Assembly: GCA_963585895.1 (NCBI GenBank)
Contig: OY757913.1
Location: forward strand, 102,527,471 to 102,591,470
From: Sepioteuthis lessoniana
Taxonomy: Eukaryota; Mollusca; Cephalopoda; Myopsida; Loliginidae
Reading direction: 5' to 3'
DNA length: 64,000 nucleotides
The notes beneath the pieces are model-generated. The model was not told the origin of the DNA and searched no databases. It worked only from the letters and a program-made list of their open reading frames with translations. Of the stretch, positions 1 to 9,734 are shown piece by piece; position 1 is the first letter of the stretch; each line of letters begins with the position of its first letter. A program made the position numbers and the translations under genes.

Positions 1-809
1 CTTTTGGTTATTTAATGGCAAATCCTGTTTTTACATATATATTAAGTATATGATTTGTAAACACATTTTGTAGATACACAGTAAAATAATCAAATAGTTC
101 TCTTTTTTACAATTCAATTTAGCGTAAGTCAATAAAGTTAAATAGTTCCAAATATTGCTATGTATAATAAACCATTCAATTAAATATCAATTACGGTTAA
201 ATCATCCAACATTTTTGTTTCTATTTATCAAATTTGGCCTAAGTAATTTGTTAGCATAACTCATTCGTTTGTACAAAGTTTAAATGTCAAACAATCATAT
301 TTGACCCATAAATAAGACCCTATTAGTTGCTACAACGCAACAGGTGCCCATGGTGTAAGGGTTATCATCGTAGGAAATCGACACGGCGACACGAGCTCAA
401 ACCCTGGACGAGACTGACTGCATTTCGAATAGCACTAATACCCGTGGGAATACCCAATTATTCTCCCTCCAACTATGGGTAAATAGTAGGCAACTAGTGA
501 GTCAACTGGTCTAGGAGAAGAAAAACTCTGAATTCAAACCTGTTAAACTCCTCTTAAAAATTGACCTTGTGTCATATTCTGCCCGAGCGGAGGGGTTGGG
601 TAAATAGGATCAGTTGTTACAACGCCGGGCCAGAGTAAACCTTGGAGCGATGGTAATGAAGGGGTACTCTGCATTCCCTAAAGCTCCAGCATTACTGGAA
701 TCTCCTCATCAGATTGTGTAGTGTCCAGGACACTCGTTGTTGGTGGTGTTTGGGGTCTTAGCCCTCTGCAAAGATGCACTCGTTGTATTCTACAGTCCTT
801 GGTGACTGG
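1..809 (+). mobile_element. HT repeat copy 1, interrupted by SINE-A
   Basis: Non-coding dispersed repeat. It opens with part of the hairpin tail (GGTTATTTAATGGCAAATCC), runs through AT-rich subrepeats built on the phrases 'acagttaaat' and 'caattcaatttagc', and ends in a GC-richer head with 'gaaggggtactctgcattccc', 'ctccagcattactgga' and a terminal 'ggtgactgg'. The same order recurs in about 22 places in the window on both strands. A SINE-A copy splits it at 338-611. The family has no coding capacity. The class is unknown; its shared tail suggests SINE-like retroposition. Confidence 0.75.
338..611 (+). mobile_element. SINE-A copy 1 (tRNA-derived)
   Basis: The tRNA-like head carries an A-box-like TGGTGTAAGGG at 351-361 and a decayed B box (GAGCTCAAACCCTGG). 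The body contains 'ctccctccaactatggg' and the end is 'gaggggttgggtaaatagg'. It sits inside an HT repeat and is bounded by a 13-bp target duplication, AGTTGCTACAACG at 325-337 and AGTTGTTACAACG at 612-624 (12 of 13 identical). Such a duplication is typical of LINE-mediated retroposition. Confidence 0.85.
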
Positions 810-1129
810 GCTGTGCGTATATTTCAGTGACGTTAATTATTGCGAGAATTCAAAAAAATTGTCTCTCCATCGAATTTTTAGAAATTATTTCATTTGGTCA
901 TTTTTTTTATTAATTTTCATTTGCTCTATAAGAAAACTTGTAGACTTACAAATTCATTTTCGGAAAAAAAACATTCCGGTATTGTCGGTGAGGTTTAGAA
1001 TACACTGCATGTATCCACGTCAGGTGAGTAAGAACACCATTACTGTATCCTAAAATTTTAGAATCTTCAATTGAAACGCAGCTATCGTTGAGGTTTAAAA
1101 TACACTGACTGTATCCTCCTGGACATGAA

Positions 1130-1297
1130 TAAGCCCCCACCCTCTACGAGATAGGTGTCCTGTGTGTGACACTAAAGTACATCGAACGGTGAAGCTCGAG
1201 TTCTCAAGCTCTGAGCAATGTGAAGTACCCTTTCATTGTCAATATTCCAAGTTCCACTCTGATCAGGAGTGGTAGTACTTGTCAGGGTCACTAATAC
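1130..1297 (-). mobile_element. HT repeat fragment
   Basis: Decayed head of the HT repeat in reverse orientation: 'gtgtcctgtgtgtgacact', 'tgaagtaccctttcattg' and 'aggagtggtagtacttgtcaggg' match the reverse complement of the head seen in the better copies. The AT-rich body is missing. Confidence 0.55.
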
Positions 1298-1309
1298 ATC
1301 TATTCAAAA

Positions 1310-1817
1310 ATTATTCCTATTCAATATATAAACGAACACTACTACTTTATACCTTATAATTCCCTCGCTGACGTGATGCGCTTGTGGACCGAGCGGTCTG
1401 ATACTAAGTCTAACGTAAAGTTGGGCGGGTTTCGATCCCAGCTTTAAGCGTCCTACGTGTCCAGCCACACTGAAGAGTTGTGATACCCCGAAACAGTCTC
1501 TCTGTGGATGACAATGTATACGCTCCCCCATGGGGGTTGAGCCCTCTGGCGAAGGAATGTACGGCTGCCGCTCGCATAATGCAAAGCTCTTCGAAAGAAT
1601 TGAGAACTCGAGTATCCGGTAAGGTATAAAATGTAAAAAAACGAACGCTACTACTTAATACCTTATCATTCCCTAGCTGACGTGGTACGCTTGTTGGCAG
1701 AGCGGTCTGATACTAAGTCAAAAGTAAAGTTGGGCGGGTTTTGATCCCAGCTTTAAGCGTCCTACGTGTCTAGCCACACTAAAGAGTTGTGATACCACGA
1801 AACAGTCTGTCTGTGGA

Positions 1818-1820
<3 letters not shown>
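1310..1820 (+). mobile_element. Tandem pair of tRNA-like SINE units
   Basis: Two related units begin near 1315 and 1628, offset by about 310 bp. Each has 'gctgacgtg', an A-box-like segment (GACCGAGCGGTCTGATAC and GGCAGAGCGGTCTGATAC) and a B-box-like GGGTTTCGATCCCAGC or GGGTTTTGATCCCAGC, followed by the shared 'gtcctacgtgt' and 'gaaacagtct'. The head resembles a class II tRNA (Leu or Ser type), but no intact acceptor stem is visible. The first unit continues into a 3' body to about 1620. The second stops at a (TA)n array at 1821. Confidence 0.6.

Positions 1821-1857
<37 letters not shown>
1821..1857. repeat. (TA)n microsatellite
   Basis: Uninterrupted AT dinucleotides directly at the 3' end of the second tRNA-like SINE unit. 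Confidence 0.95.
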
Positions 1858-1858
<1 letters not shown>

Positions 1859-2181
1859 TTCTTAAGATTTTGTTACAACCAGTCATGAGTGTAAAACATC
1901 TTAAGAAACAACTATAAAAATAAGGTATGAACGTACAATGAATGCACTTATCTCACCTCTTGGCATATAATGACCTCAAACGGGATGACATATCGTGAAA
2001 ATCAATCAATCAATCAATCAGACAGGACTTTTACTGACCAATTTCTAATTATGTGAAGAAATGTGTAAAAAGATAATTAATTGATTCAAAAATTTTAAGC
2101 CGTAAATACCAATGAGACTTGGCAGTATGTTGTTTTGTGTTTTATGACATATCAACGCTTGTGGGTCATTTATTGCCAAAT

Positions 2182-2183
<2 letters not shown>
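1858..2183. other. Unassigned AT-rich stretch with HT hairpin tail
   Basis: No gene is seen. A decayed hairpin tail of the HT/SINE-B type lies at about 2125-2175 (gacatatcaacgcttgtggg, then tttattgccaa). A short (AATC)n run is at 2003-2020. Confidence 0.5.

Positions 2184-2219
<36 letters not shown>
2184..2219. repeat. (TA)n microsatellite
   Basis: TA dinucleotides follow immediately after the HT hairpin-tail fragment. Confidence 0.95.
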
Positions 2220-2222
<3 letters not shown>

Positions 2223-2306
2223 TCATTGTATTGTATTTTTAGAGGCCTATTGCAATGCAAAATAATTTTACAGGTCTAATTAATCAAAACCACATGTTGC
2301 ACCATG

Positions 2307-2849
2307 TGTAACATGCCCATGATACGGATATGTGAAATAGACATAATGTTTACAAAATGTTCATAAACATATATAGGAATCCGAAAACACGAAATTGGTT
2401 CAGGTACGAAACTTTTATTCACCTTTTTGAGTTTAAAGGTTTTTCGACATGAGGAGAGTGAGACACAATCTTTCTATGCGGACTGCTTTTACATCGTCAG
2501 CTCTCAACCCAACCAACGCCCGTAGCGCACAAATTAGTCTGGCCTCGCCAAGCTCGGAATCTTGACTCTCTCGTTCGGAGGCAGGAACTCAACTCCCTGC
2601 TTTTTCTCAAATCCCCAAAATCCTCAGCCCACACTTCCGGTGCATGACGTCATTCACACCCCCTGATCACATTTCACTATCTGGGGTTTTATTTTGACAT
2701 CTGTGATGATGCATCCTCCCCGCGCGCGCGTGAACACCTGCGCTCATGTTTGCACCTAACTAACCCATGCACTGAGCCGAAAGGTTCTCATCCTAACTAA
2801 ATCGAAAGGCAAGACATACAAAACGAAACCCCTCCGCAATTATATTACA
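2307..2849 (-). mobile_element. LTR-1 solo LTR, copy 1
   Basis: A 543-bp block that reads TGTAATATA... on the minus strand and ends ...GTTACA. Landmarks shared with the other copies are the reverse complement of a polyadenylation region near 'gtacgaaacttttatt', the phrase 'ggtttttcgacatgaggagag', a CRE-type TGACGTCA at 2645-2652, and 'ccgaaaggttctcatcctaac'. The flanks are CATG (2303-2306) and CATA (2850-2853), a decayed 4-bp target duplication. No gag-pol region adjoins it, so it is a solo LTR. Confidence 0.8.
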
Positions 2850-3094
2850 CATAGTTATAATATTCAATATAGAATTCTAACACCCCACATGACATCATGA
2901 TATTTACGTCCAAAAATGATTTGAACATACAACACTGAGTTCATATTATAAAAAAGTCTCTGATGATGAAATTTTTAATTTGAAATTAATTAGAGCCGAT
3001 TAATTATTTTGCATTGAAATAACCCTCGAAACAAATAAAATACAACAAAATAAAATAATTTATGTAATGCTTCAACCAAATTATAAGATGCATA

Positions 3095-3095
3095 C

Positions 3096-3148
<53 letters not shown>
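3095..3148. repeat. (TA)n(TG)n compound microsatellite
   Basis: About 40 bp of TA followed by TG, at the outer edge of the left arm of the inverted-repeat element. Confidence 0.95.
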
Positions 3149-3149
<1 letters not shown>

Positions 3150-3297
3150 ACTTAGGCTGCAGTCTTTCATTTAAGCATGTTTGATTAAATAATAAAGAGA
3201 GATTTTGTCTATATAATTTTATCCAGACCTTTTCAAGTTTCCTAGTAAGTGCATTGGGTTCAGGTTGGAATCAGTGGATAAATTAATCAAATTGTTC

Positions 3298-3340
3298 TGA
3301 GCGCTTTCAGAACGTTTATAGGTCATCATCAGGGTTTGCT
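3298..3340 (-). ncRNA. Hammerhead-ribozyme-like core, left arm
   Basis: The minus strand reads CTGATGA (3326-3332), a weak hairpin, then GAAA (3305-3308) followed by the self-complementary AGCGCT and C. This matches the core order CUGAUGA, stem II, GAAA, a short palindromic stem III and a cleavage C. Stem II has a mismatch (GACC against GTTC) and an extra base after CUGAUGA, so activity is doubtful. Confidence 0.4.
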
Positions 3341-3421
3341 TGCATGTGTAGAGAGTGTCTTTTAAGTGTATCTTAAAGACTGTTTTATTTTTTTTTAAAA
3401 CATTACAAAATTATGTAAACG

Positions 3422-3941
3422 TGTAACATAGCAATACATGAATATGTGAAATGCACATAGAATGTTCTTAACGCATATTGATTACATAGGAATCACGAAA
3501 CACGAAAAACCCTTACGACTTCTCAGTTCAGGTACGAAACTTTTTATTACCTTTGAGTTTAAAGGTTTTTCGACATAAGGAGAGAGATACCATCTTTATA
3601 TGCTGACTTTTCCATCTGCGCCTCATCACGTGCAACACCTGCCGCAAGGCCACTGACTTCGGCGAGCCCCGAAAGCCAACCGTCCTCCCCGGACGCCAGA
3701 ACTCAACTAACTCACTTTTCTCAAATCTCAGCCCACGCTCCGGGTGCGTGACGTCATTCACATCCCCCTATCTGGGATTTCTATTGTGACATCTGTAAAT
3801 GACACATCCTACCCGCACGCGCGTGGACACCTGCACTCATGTTTGTACCTAACTAACCCACGCACAAAGCGAAAGGTTCTCAGCCTAACTAAACCGAAAG
3901 GCAAGATATATAAAACGAAATCCCTCGACCATTATATTACA
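3422..3941 (-). mobile_element. LTR-1 solo LTR, copy 2
   Basis: A 520-bp TG...CA element on the minus strand with an exact 4-bp target duplication, AACG at 3418-3421 and 3942-3945. It has a CRE-type TGACGTCA at 3749-3756, a TATA-like 'gatatataaaac' (plus-strand letters) near its 5' end, and the polyadenylation region 'gtacgaaactttttatt' near its 3' end. It inserted into the centre of the inverted-repeat element. Confidence 0.9.
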
Positions 3942-4062
3942 AACGCAAAGTTGGATAAAACTAAAATGCTGATGACATCGAACGAATTTAAAACCAGAAG
4001 GTTATGAACGGAAGTAGAATAATATCAAGAAAAATAGAATATATAAAAAAAACAAAAAACAC

Positions 4063-4105
4063 CCCAATGATGGCTTATGAAAGGTCCGAAAGCACTTGCA
4101 ACGAT
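4063..4105 (+). ncRNA. Degenerate hammerhead-like core, right arm
   Basis: CAATGATGG stands where CTGATGA is expected, followed by a hairpin and CCGAAAGCACTT. It is the inverted counterpart of the core at 3298-3340. The damaged first block makes activity unlikely. Confidence 0.3.
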
Positions 4106-4221
4106 TTTGGTAAATTCATCCACTAATTCCACCCTGAAACCAAAACACTAATCAGGAAACTAGAAAGGATCTTAATAAAATAATATAGACAAAATGTGTC
4201 TTTATTATTTAATCAAACAGG

Positions 4222-4246
4222 GTTATATATATATATATATATATAT
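4222..4246. repeat. (TA)n microsatellite
   Basis: TA array at the outer edge of the right arm of the inverted-repeat element. Confidence 0.95.
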
Positions 4247-4269
4247 GACTTGTAATCGAATATTTTGAG

Positions 4270-4680
4270 GTAACTTTAAAAAAAAAACTGGCTAGGCCTG
4301 ATTTGTTAAATAGTTTCAAGATTTGTTATATAACACTAACAATTAAATGTAACATTATTCATTTGTCTGCACATAGTTACATGGTTTTAAGTATTGCCAT
4401 CTTATTCTAAGAATACTACTCTTTAATATTTATCATTTGTTTGCATATTTTCAAATGGTTTCATATAGTTTTACACAGTTGAACGGTTTCAAATAATCCT
4501 TAGCAAATGATTGAACTGTTTGGTTTGACACACTGATGGGACTCTTACAGGTAGTCACAATCTGGATTCAGAGTGATCCTTGGATCAAGGACAATGAAGG
4601 GGTACTTTGTATTAGCCAAAGTTCCCGAACTGGAGCCTCACCATTAGATGGTTTAGTGTCATATCCACGATATGATGAGA
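4270..4680 (+). mobile_element. HT repeat copy, truncated
   Basis: Internal subrepeats (tttgtctgcacatagttac, tttcaagtattgcc-like) lead to a decayed head with 'caatgaaggggtactttg', 'ctggagcctcaccatta' and 'gtttagtgtcatatcc'. The hairpin-tail end and the last part of the head are missing. Confidence 0.65.
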
Positions 4681-4689
4681 TAAGTAAAA

Positions 4690-5395
4690 GAATTCGGGTA
4701 AAATGCATTTAAATTCAGTTTTTTACTAGCATGCTGTTCGGAATTACGTTAATATCAAATAAATACCGAATGAATAAAACATAGTAGATATCTATATGAC
4801 CGTTTCGAGAACGTGTCTACTTTAAAAGAGAGGTCATCAATATGTCTCCAAAAGCCGTAATTCTATGGCCGTTCCAATGGTTCGCGCAGATCAGAGCGTA
4901 CCTGTTATTGCCACAGAAGACCAGTAAGTAAATATTTGCCATACATAAGTGATTAGTATATGCTAATCAAGAAGGACAAGCTTTTAAATAGATTCTCAAC
5001 GCGATATCATTAAATGTTGGTCTCTCTGAAGACGACGCGCGGAAATCTGCGGTCGAAATGAGATGGGTAGATGCTCTTTTCATATCCCTTAGTGCCGCAA
5101 AGAGAAATGGCATATGTCAGCCTCTTTAAGTTACGGACTAAAATGACAATATTTAAGAGAGAGAAGGACATTCCCAAAATCCATTAAGAGGTGTGCTTAT
5201 CTAAATATATTCAAGGGGTAAAAAAAGAGGATCACTCTGGATATATAACTTATCTAATATGCTTCTTTTATTTTTCACCGGAATATCTGGGTGCCCTTTT
5301 CATATTATTAGATAGATGATGACTAATATTCCTTGGTTTATAATACCGTTACAAGTTGATCGCTAGTTTTGTATGATGATACAGAATAGAATAAG
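4690..5395. other. No recognised gene; one hammerhead-like core
   Basis: Unassigned single-copy-looking sequence. The only structured motif seen is the hammerhead-like core at 5020-5075. No sustained open frame or known domain is visible. Confidence 0.5.
5020..5075 (+). ncRNA. Hammerhead-ribozyme-like core
   Basis: CTGAAGA at 5026-5032 (position 7 is variable in hammerheads), then a hairpin with GAC/GTC and CGC/GCG pairs, then GAAA at 5055-5058. The expected stem III and cleavage site are unclear (ATGAGAT followed by G), so this is probably a decayed copy. No coding remnant adjoins it. Confidence 0.3.
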
Positions 5396-5469
5396 GTATA
5401 TATATATATATATATATATATACAGCTACTTCGGTATTAGGATATAATATGGAATATATATATAATATG

Positions 5470-5518
<49 letters not shown>
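5396..5518. repeat. (TA)n arrays flanking 'ggatataatatggaat'
   Basis: Two TA arrays (5396-5421 and about 5453-5518) surround a short unique segment. A similar segment (agatatgatatggaatatata) lies at 7010-7030 on the far side of the second LTR-2 copy. Confidence 0.9.
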
Positions 5519-5524
<6 letters not shown>

Positions 5525-6099
5525 ATATTGACCTCCGACCCGGCCAAACATGCCATTCCAAAGACGGCGGAAGTGCATATTCCATTGGCGTGGGTGAGCT
5601 TGGAAGACAATATAGCACAGGGCTAAAATCCCGCGGTACAAACTGATGCACCGGAAGAGGGTGACCTGTGAACTGCATGGCAGTTATTTCCGCTTGATGA
5701 TGATCAAACATGCCATTCCAAAGACGGTGGAAGTGTCACATTCCGATGGCCAGTTATGGGGAGATATTGAGTGGGTGATTGATCTATTATATAACTCGTT
5801 GAAGACAGGAAGTCAGTTAGTTTGGAGATCGGAGAGTTTGGAGACAAGGTGCGGTAGAGAAAGCCAGCACCCAGCAGAGAGCTGTGACCCCGGTCCTCCG
5901 GTTGAGCAACCCTGGAGAACGAGAAAGACACAACGCTGATGGCCATAAGAGTGGGGTTTCAATATGTTGCATTTCTGTTCAGTCTCCAACCCCCTCTCAC
6001 ACACAACCCTTTCAAATAAAGTGAGAGGTATATTTTTCTAAAAGACTGTGTGCTCGTCGTTATCATTGCATCGATATGTTTATGCATGCATATGAGTAT

Positions 6100-6105
<6 letters not shown>
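5519..6105 (+). mobile_element. LTR-2 solo LTR, copy 1
   Basis: A 587-bp element beginning TGTTGTATATTGACC and ending GAGTATACAACA, so the ends are inverted complements. It has a polyadenylation signal (TTTCAAATAAAGTG) near 6010 and the family phrases 'accggaagagggtgacctg', 'ggccagttatgggga' and 'cggtctccaac'-like. Both ends abut (TA)n arrays, consistent with insertion into a TA repeat with an ATAT duplication. It holds one copy of the segment that is tandemly repeated in copy 2. No internal retrotransposon coding region is attached. Confidence 0.85.

Positions 6106-6163
<58 letters not shown>
6106..6163. repeat. (TA)n microsatellite
   Basis: About 58 bp of TA between two LTR-2 copies of opposite orientation. 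Confidence 0.95.
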
Positions 6164-6165
<2 letters not shown>

Positions 6166-6170
6166 GCTAG

Positions 6171-6995
6171 TGTTATATAGTCATTTACACGTTCATTCAG
6201 CATCACAACGACACAATACTAAAGACAGATGCATGAAGGATAACGCATGAAGGAAGACGCATGAAGAAACGACAGGAAGACTTCTTTAGAAAAATATTCA
6301 CCTCTCTCTTTATTTGTAAGGTTTGCGTTTGAGAGGATGCTGGAGACCGAACATAAACTTCATATTTTGACCCCACTGTAATGACCGTCACGTTGTGTCT
6401 TTATTGTTCTCCTGATGTTGGGGTCTACTCCATCGGGGCTTTCCGAGGGCGCCCTCAGTCTGGTGTGGCCTTCCCTACCACATCTCGTCTCTTACCCTCT
6501 GGGAGTCTGCTGGCAACTGCATCGTGGGTTTTCCGAGTGCCCCTTCGGTCGGGTGTGGCCTTCCCTACCACATCTCGTCTCTAACCCTCTGGGAGTCTGC
6601 TGGCAACTGCTTCGGGGGTTTTCCGAGTGCCCCCTCGGTCGGGTGTGGCCTTCTCTACCACATCTGGTCTCTACTGTCTGGATCTCTCCCGGCAACTGCT
6701 TTTGGGACCCAAACTCATCTGAGTTAAATAATAACTCAACGCCCACACGATCGCCTACTGGATCTTTGAAATCGAATGTTTAATCGTCATCAAGCGGAAA
6801 TAACTGTCATGCAGTTCAGAGGTTACTCTCTTCCGGTGCATGACTGTAATGGGACCTTCACCTTGTCCCATATCATAAGCCTTAATCCGCCCACGCGATC
6901 TCTTTCGATTACTGGCCGTTGGAATGTGTCACTTCCTTCCGGTGTATTACCTAGGAATAGCATTTTTGGGCCGGGGCGAAGGTCAAAATATAACA
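6171..6995 (-). mobile_element. LTR-2 solo LTR, copy 2, with 90-bp tandem expansion
   Basis: On the minus strand it begins TGTTATATTTTGACC (reverse of 6981-6995) and ends at the complement of TGTTATATAGTC (6171). At 825 bp it is longer than the other copies because a 90-bp unit is repeated three times at about 6420-6690; 'ctacca' recurs at 6475, 6565 and 6655. The flanks CTAG (6167-6170) and TTAG (6996-6999) look like a decayed 4-bp duplication. Open frames across it are artefacts of the 90-bp period, which is a multiple of three. Confidence 0.8.
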
Positions 6996-7021
6996 TTAGT
7001 TCAGTATTCAGATATGATATG

Positions 7022-7099
<78 letters not shown>
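7022..7099. repeat. (TA)n microsatellite
   Basis: About 78 bp of uninterrupted TA, among the longest arrays in the window. Confidence 0.95.
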
Positions 7100-7101
<2 letters not shown>

Positions 7102-7833
7102 GCGATAAGAAAAAGAAACATTGCGAAAAGCCAAAGATCTCAATAAAATGAGAGTGATGTGATATTTACATTCAGAAAAGTATAAAAACTAAAAGACAAT
7201 TACAAGCGTTCTGATTGCTGTTATGATCAGTTTCATGAGGAGAAAATTCAACAACCGCAAGACAAGAAAAATAATTCTTTTAATTCATGGCTATCGAGGG
7301 TCCTATTCAAGATAAAAACCGTGATAATGATTTTTAGTAAATTTTAGTAGTTAAAAAATTTAACATTTATTTCAGTAATCAATAGAATAATATTACCGGG
7401 GGATATATGAAAGGAAAAGGGTTTTTGGAATCGTGGAATATAGTTCAGATTTAGATTTTTTTTTAGTTTTTAGAGTTGTTAATTCTCTTAAACCATTTTT
7501 GGATTAAAACCCACACTATGTAAACAAAAAAAAACGTGGTAGCGATAATTTGAATTTAACGCACCTGATTGTTGCCAAAAATTTCTCTCTTTTTTATTTT
7601 GAGGAGGAGGAAGATAGCCCACTCAATTTTGTCGATTTAACATATGTCAAAGGAGTCAATAAAATAACACAAAAATATAATGATTTTCTTCGCAAATTTG
7701 TATTATTGGAAAAACCTAGCATTTGTTTAGATTGGGATGGGTCAATTTACAAAAAACCCCTTTTTTCTGGTGTCTTAATTCTTTTAATAGCTTTGAGTTT
7801 TAAACCTCTTTTCTTTTAGCCTTAAATTTTGTA

Positions 7834-7836
<3 letters not shown>
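7100..7836. other. AT-rich, no recognised gene; one unidentified frame
   Basis: The longest frame is plus strand 7550-7819 (89 codons). It is not low complexity in its first 70 residues (it has an acidic EEEED run and a LDWDGS segment), but it resembles nothing I recognise and has no visible splice or promoter context. I do not call it a gene. Confidence 0.4.
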
Positions 7837-7886
<50 letters not shown>

Positions 7887-8547
7887 TGAAATCCCTATTT
7901 GATGTTTTTCACCCTCCAATTACTCGTGTAAGTCACCGGAAAAGACAAAGATTATAATAATATTCGCCAAAAATAAATTTATATTGAAAATTTTTCCAGG
8001 TTTGAGATTTCTTCCATTTTGATTACATATATATATATATATATTGGCAATAATTTGACAATTTAAAGAGATAAGATGAAAAAGCCGGGTCTTTGTTTCT
8101 TAGTATGGTATTTGAAAATGATGCTCTATTCTTTAATTTTCAATATATTTCAAAATCAACCTCTGAATCCCCCTTTTTTTTTTTTTTTTAATTTTTTTGA
8201 TATTTTTTTTTCCGTCTTTTCATATTTGCACATATACATACTTTTGGATTTTCTTGCATTTTCTAAGATATTTTGTCTTTTTTGTAAAAAATATTATATG
8301 GATCTGTTAATCTCCCAACCTTCTTTTATATATATATATATATTCCTTTGTGTAATGTTGCCATATGACATATAATGTGACAAATATATCCAAAGATTAA
8401 ACATAGATTATTAAACCGCTTTTCCTATATAACAGGCTTACAGAATTGTGCTCGTCTGAGTTTTAAAGCATCGATGACGTAACGTTTGTAATCTCCATTC
8501 CTCATCTTTCAGCTTGTATTACACACACACAAACTGACAGACAGACA

Positions 8548-8599
<52 letters not shown>

Positions 8600-8620
8600 A
8601 ATATATATATATATATATAT
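7837..8620. repeat. Microsatellite-rich AT block
   Basis: (TA)n at 7837-7885, 8026-8044 and 8325-8342; poly-T near 8175-8210; and a long (CA)n run followed by (TA)n at 8550-8620. Nothing between them looks coding. Confidence 0.85.
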
Positions 8621-9025
8621 AATATGTAGTTTGCTATATTTATATAATAAAGGGCACTCAATATAAGTGATGGAGAATGTATATATGGCGATTGCATTAT
8701 TAAGAAAATGACAATCACCTGAGAGCTTTTGACTCAGTGTATGCTGTCTTAACTCATATATATATATATATATATAGTCAGTAATCGATCCAGTGAATCC
8801 AGAGCTGGGAACACTTCCAAGCAGAACAATTTGATTTTTAAATATAAAATATTAAATGTTAAATCATCTCGGTAAAGGTCTCCACGTAAATAAGATATAC
8901 AGAGCAAATATTTTTTTAGTTGATCAGAAGTCCTGTTAATTTATTGAGCATTGAATAATATCAATGCTTTTAAGAAAGTGGAAAAAAAGTATTATCTTCA
9001 TTTGACCGTTTTTTTTTGTTTTTTT

Positions 9026-9029
<4 letters not shown>
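8621..9029. other. No recognised gene
   Basis: AT-rich sequence with a short (TA)n at 8757-8775. No repeat family or gene was recognised. Confidence 0.5.

Positions 9030-9063
<34 letters not shown>
9030..9063. repeat. (TA)n microsatellite
   Basis: TA array abutting the terminal inverted repeat of the mariner copy at 9064. Mariner elements target TA. Confidence 0.9.
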
Positions 9064-9068
<5 letters not shown>

Positions 9069-9485
9069 GTCATTAAATAAGCTTCAAGACTTTTTTTCGT
9101 ATGGGCCCTTTTATTGATAGTATACACACGAAACTCAAGTCCACTTCGAAGTAATCTCCTCCGGCTGCAATGCACTTGTTGTACTGTTCCAAAAACTTCT
9201 GGAAGACCCCATGGAAGTCCTTGTGTAAGCGTGTCAATGACCTTCGTCACAGCCTCTATCATCACCTCACTTGTCTCATAACGACAGCCTCTAAGTTTTT
9301 CATAGAGCTTAGGGAATAACTAAAAGTCACTGGGAGCAAGGACTATAGGGAGGACGAGGAACTGCCTCGATGCCCATCTTGGTCAAATAGTCTGTGACCA
9401 GGATTGAGTTCTGGGCTGGTCTCTTCCGACGGAATCTCTTCCTGAACTCCGTTAAAACCTCAACATATTAACCCTAACCCTTCCA
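9064..9485 (-). mobile_element. SETMAR-type mariner, internally deleted copy 1
   Basis: The left end is a mariner terminal repeat (cattaaataagctt, then gactttttttcgtatgggc). On the minus strand the decayed frame encodes the C-terminal transposase half: a KMGIEAVPRPP-like segment, 'KLRGCRYETSEVM'-like residues and 'TKVIDTLTQ'. Further on, 'ttccgtcggaagagaccag' (reverse) joins 'gttagggttaatatgttgagg', the same deletion junction as in two other copies. A further deletion removes the HEDN block. The other terminal repeat is missing; the match fades near 9485. Confidence 0.8.
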
Positions 9486-9730
9486 GGATTGGTGCAGAAC
9501 AGCATTTTTATTTGTTCCTATCTAGCTGTTCCCTAAAAATTTCAGTAAAGCCCACGTAGTACAACCATACAATAGTACCGTTCTATAGATGCTTGGAAGC
9601 AATATATATATACAGTTGTTAGTTTTCTATATTTTAAAATAAAAATCGCAATAGCTACCAGTTTATCCTTGGATCAAATTTAATGTTCAAATTTTCTACC
9701 GGTGTAAATAAAAAAAGAACCTACGGCCCA
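9486..9730. other. No recognised gene
   Basis: AT-rich sequence between the mariner fragment and a SINE-B copy. It contains a short (TA)n at about 9602-9611. It may hold the lost 5' half of the mariner, but I cannot match it. Confidence 0.4.
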
Positions 9731-9734
9731 GTTT

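Larger units (their letters stand above)
3155..4225. mobile_element. Inverted-repeat element, Penelope-like terminus candidate
   Basis: The left arm (about 3173-3340) and right arm (about 4066-4221) are inverted relatives. Both contain TTTGATTAAATAATAAAG, 'ttttgtctatat', 'agtttcct' and 'ggaat.agtgga'. Each arm meets a (TA)n array outside and carries a hammerhead-like core inside (3298-3340 minus, 4063-4105 plus). The roughly 190-bp centre is split by LTR-1 copy 2. Inverted terminal repeats of this kind are known for Penelope-like elements, but no coding part remains here, so a foldback DNA element is also possible. Confidence 0.55.

Noticed and set aside
6381-6783. Frames of 67-122 codons with repeated GVAFPTTSRL or WPSLPHLVS segments
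   Set aside because: The 90-bp LTR-2 tandem unit is a multiple of three and keeps several frames open on both strands. It is an artefact, not a repeat protein.
5349-7151. Long frames rich in IYIYIY at 5349-5711, 6776-7151 and elsewhere
   Set aside because: They are translations of (TA)n arrays joined to LTR-2 sequence. No independent coding signal.
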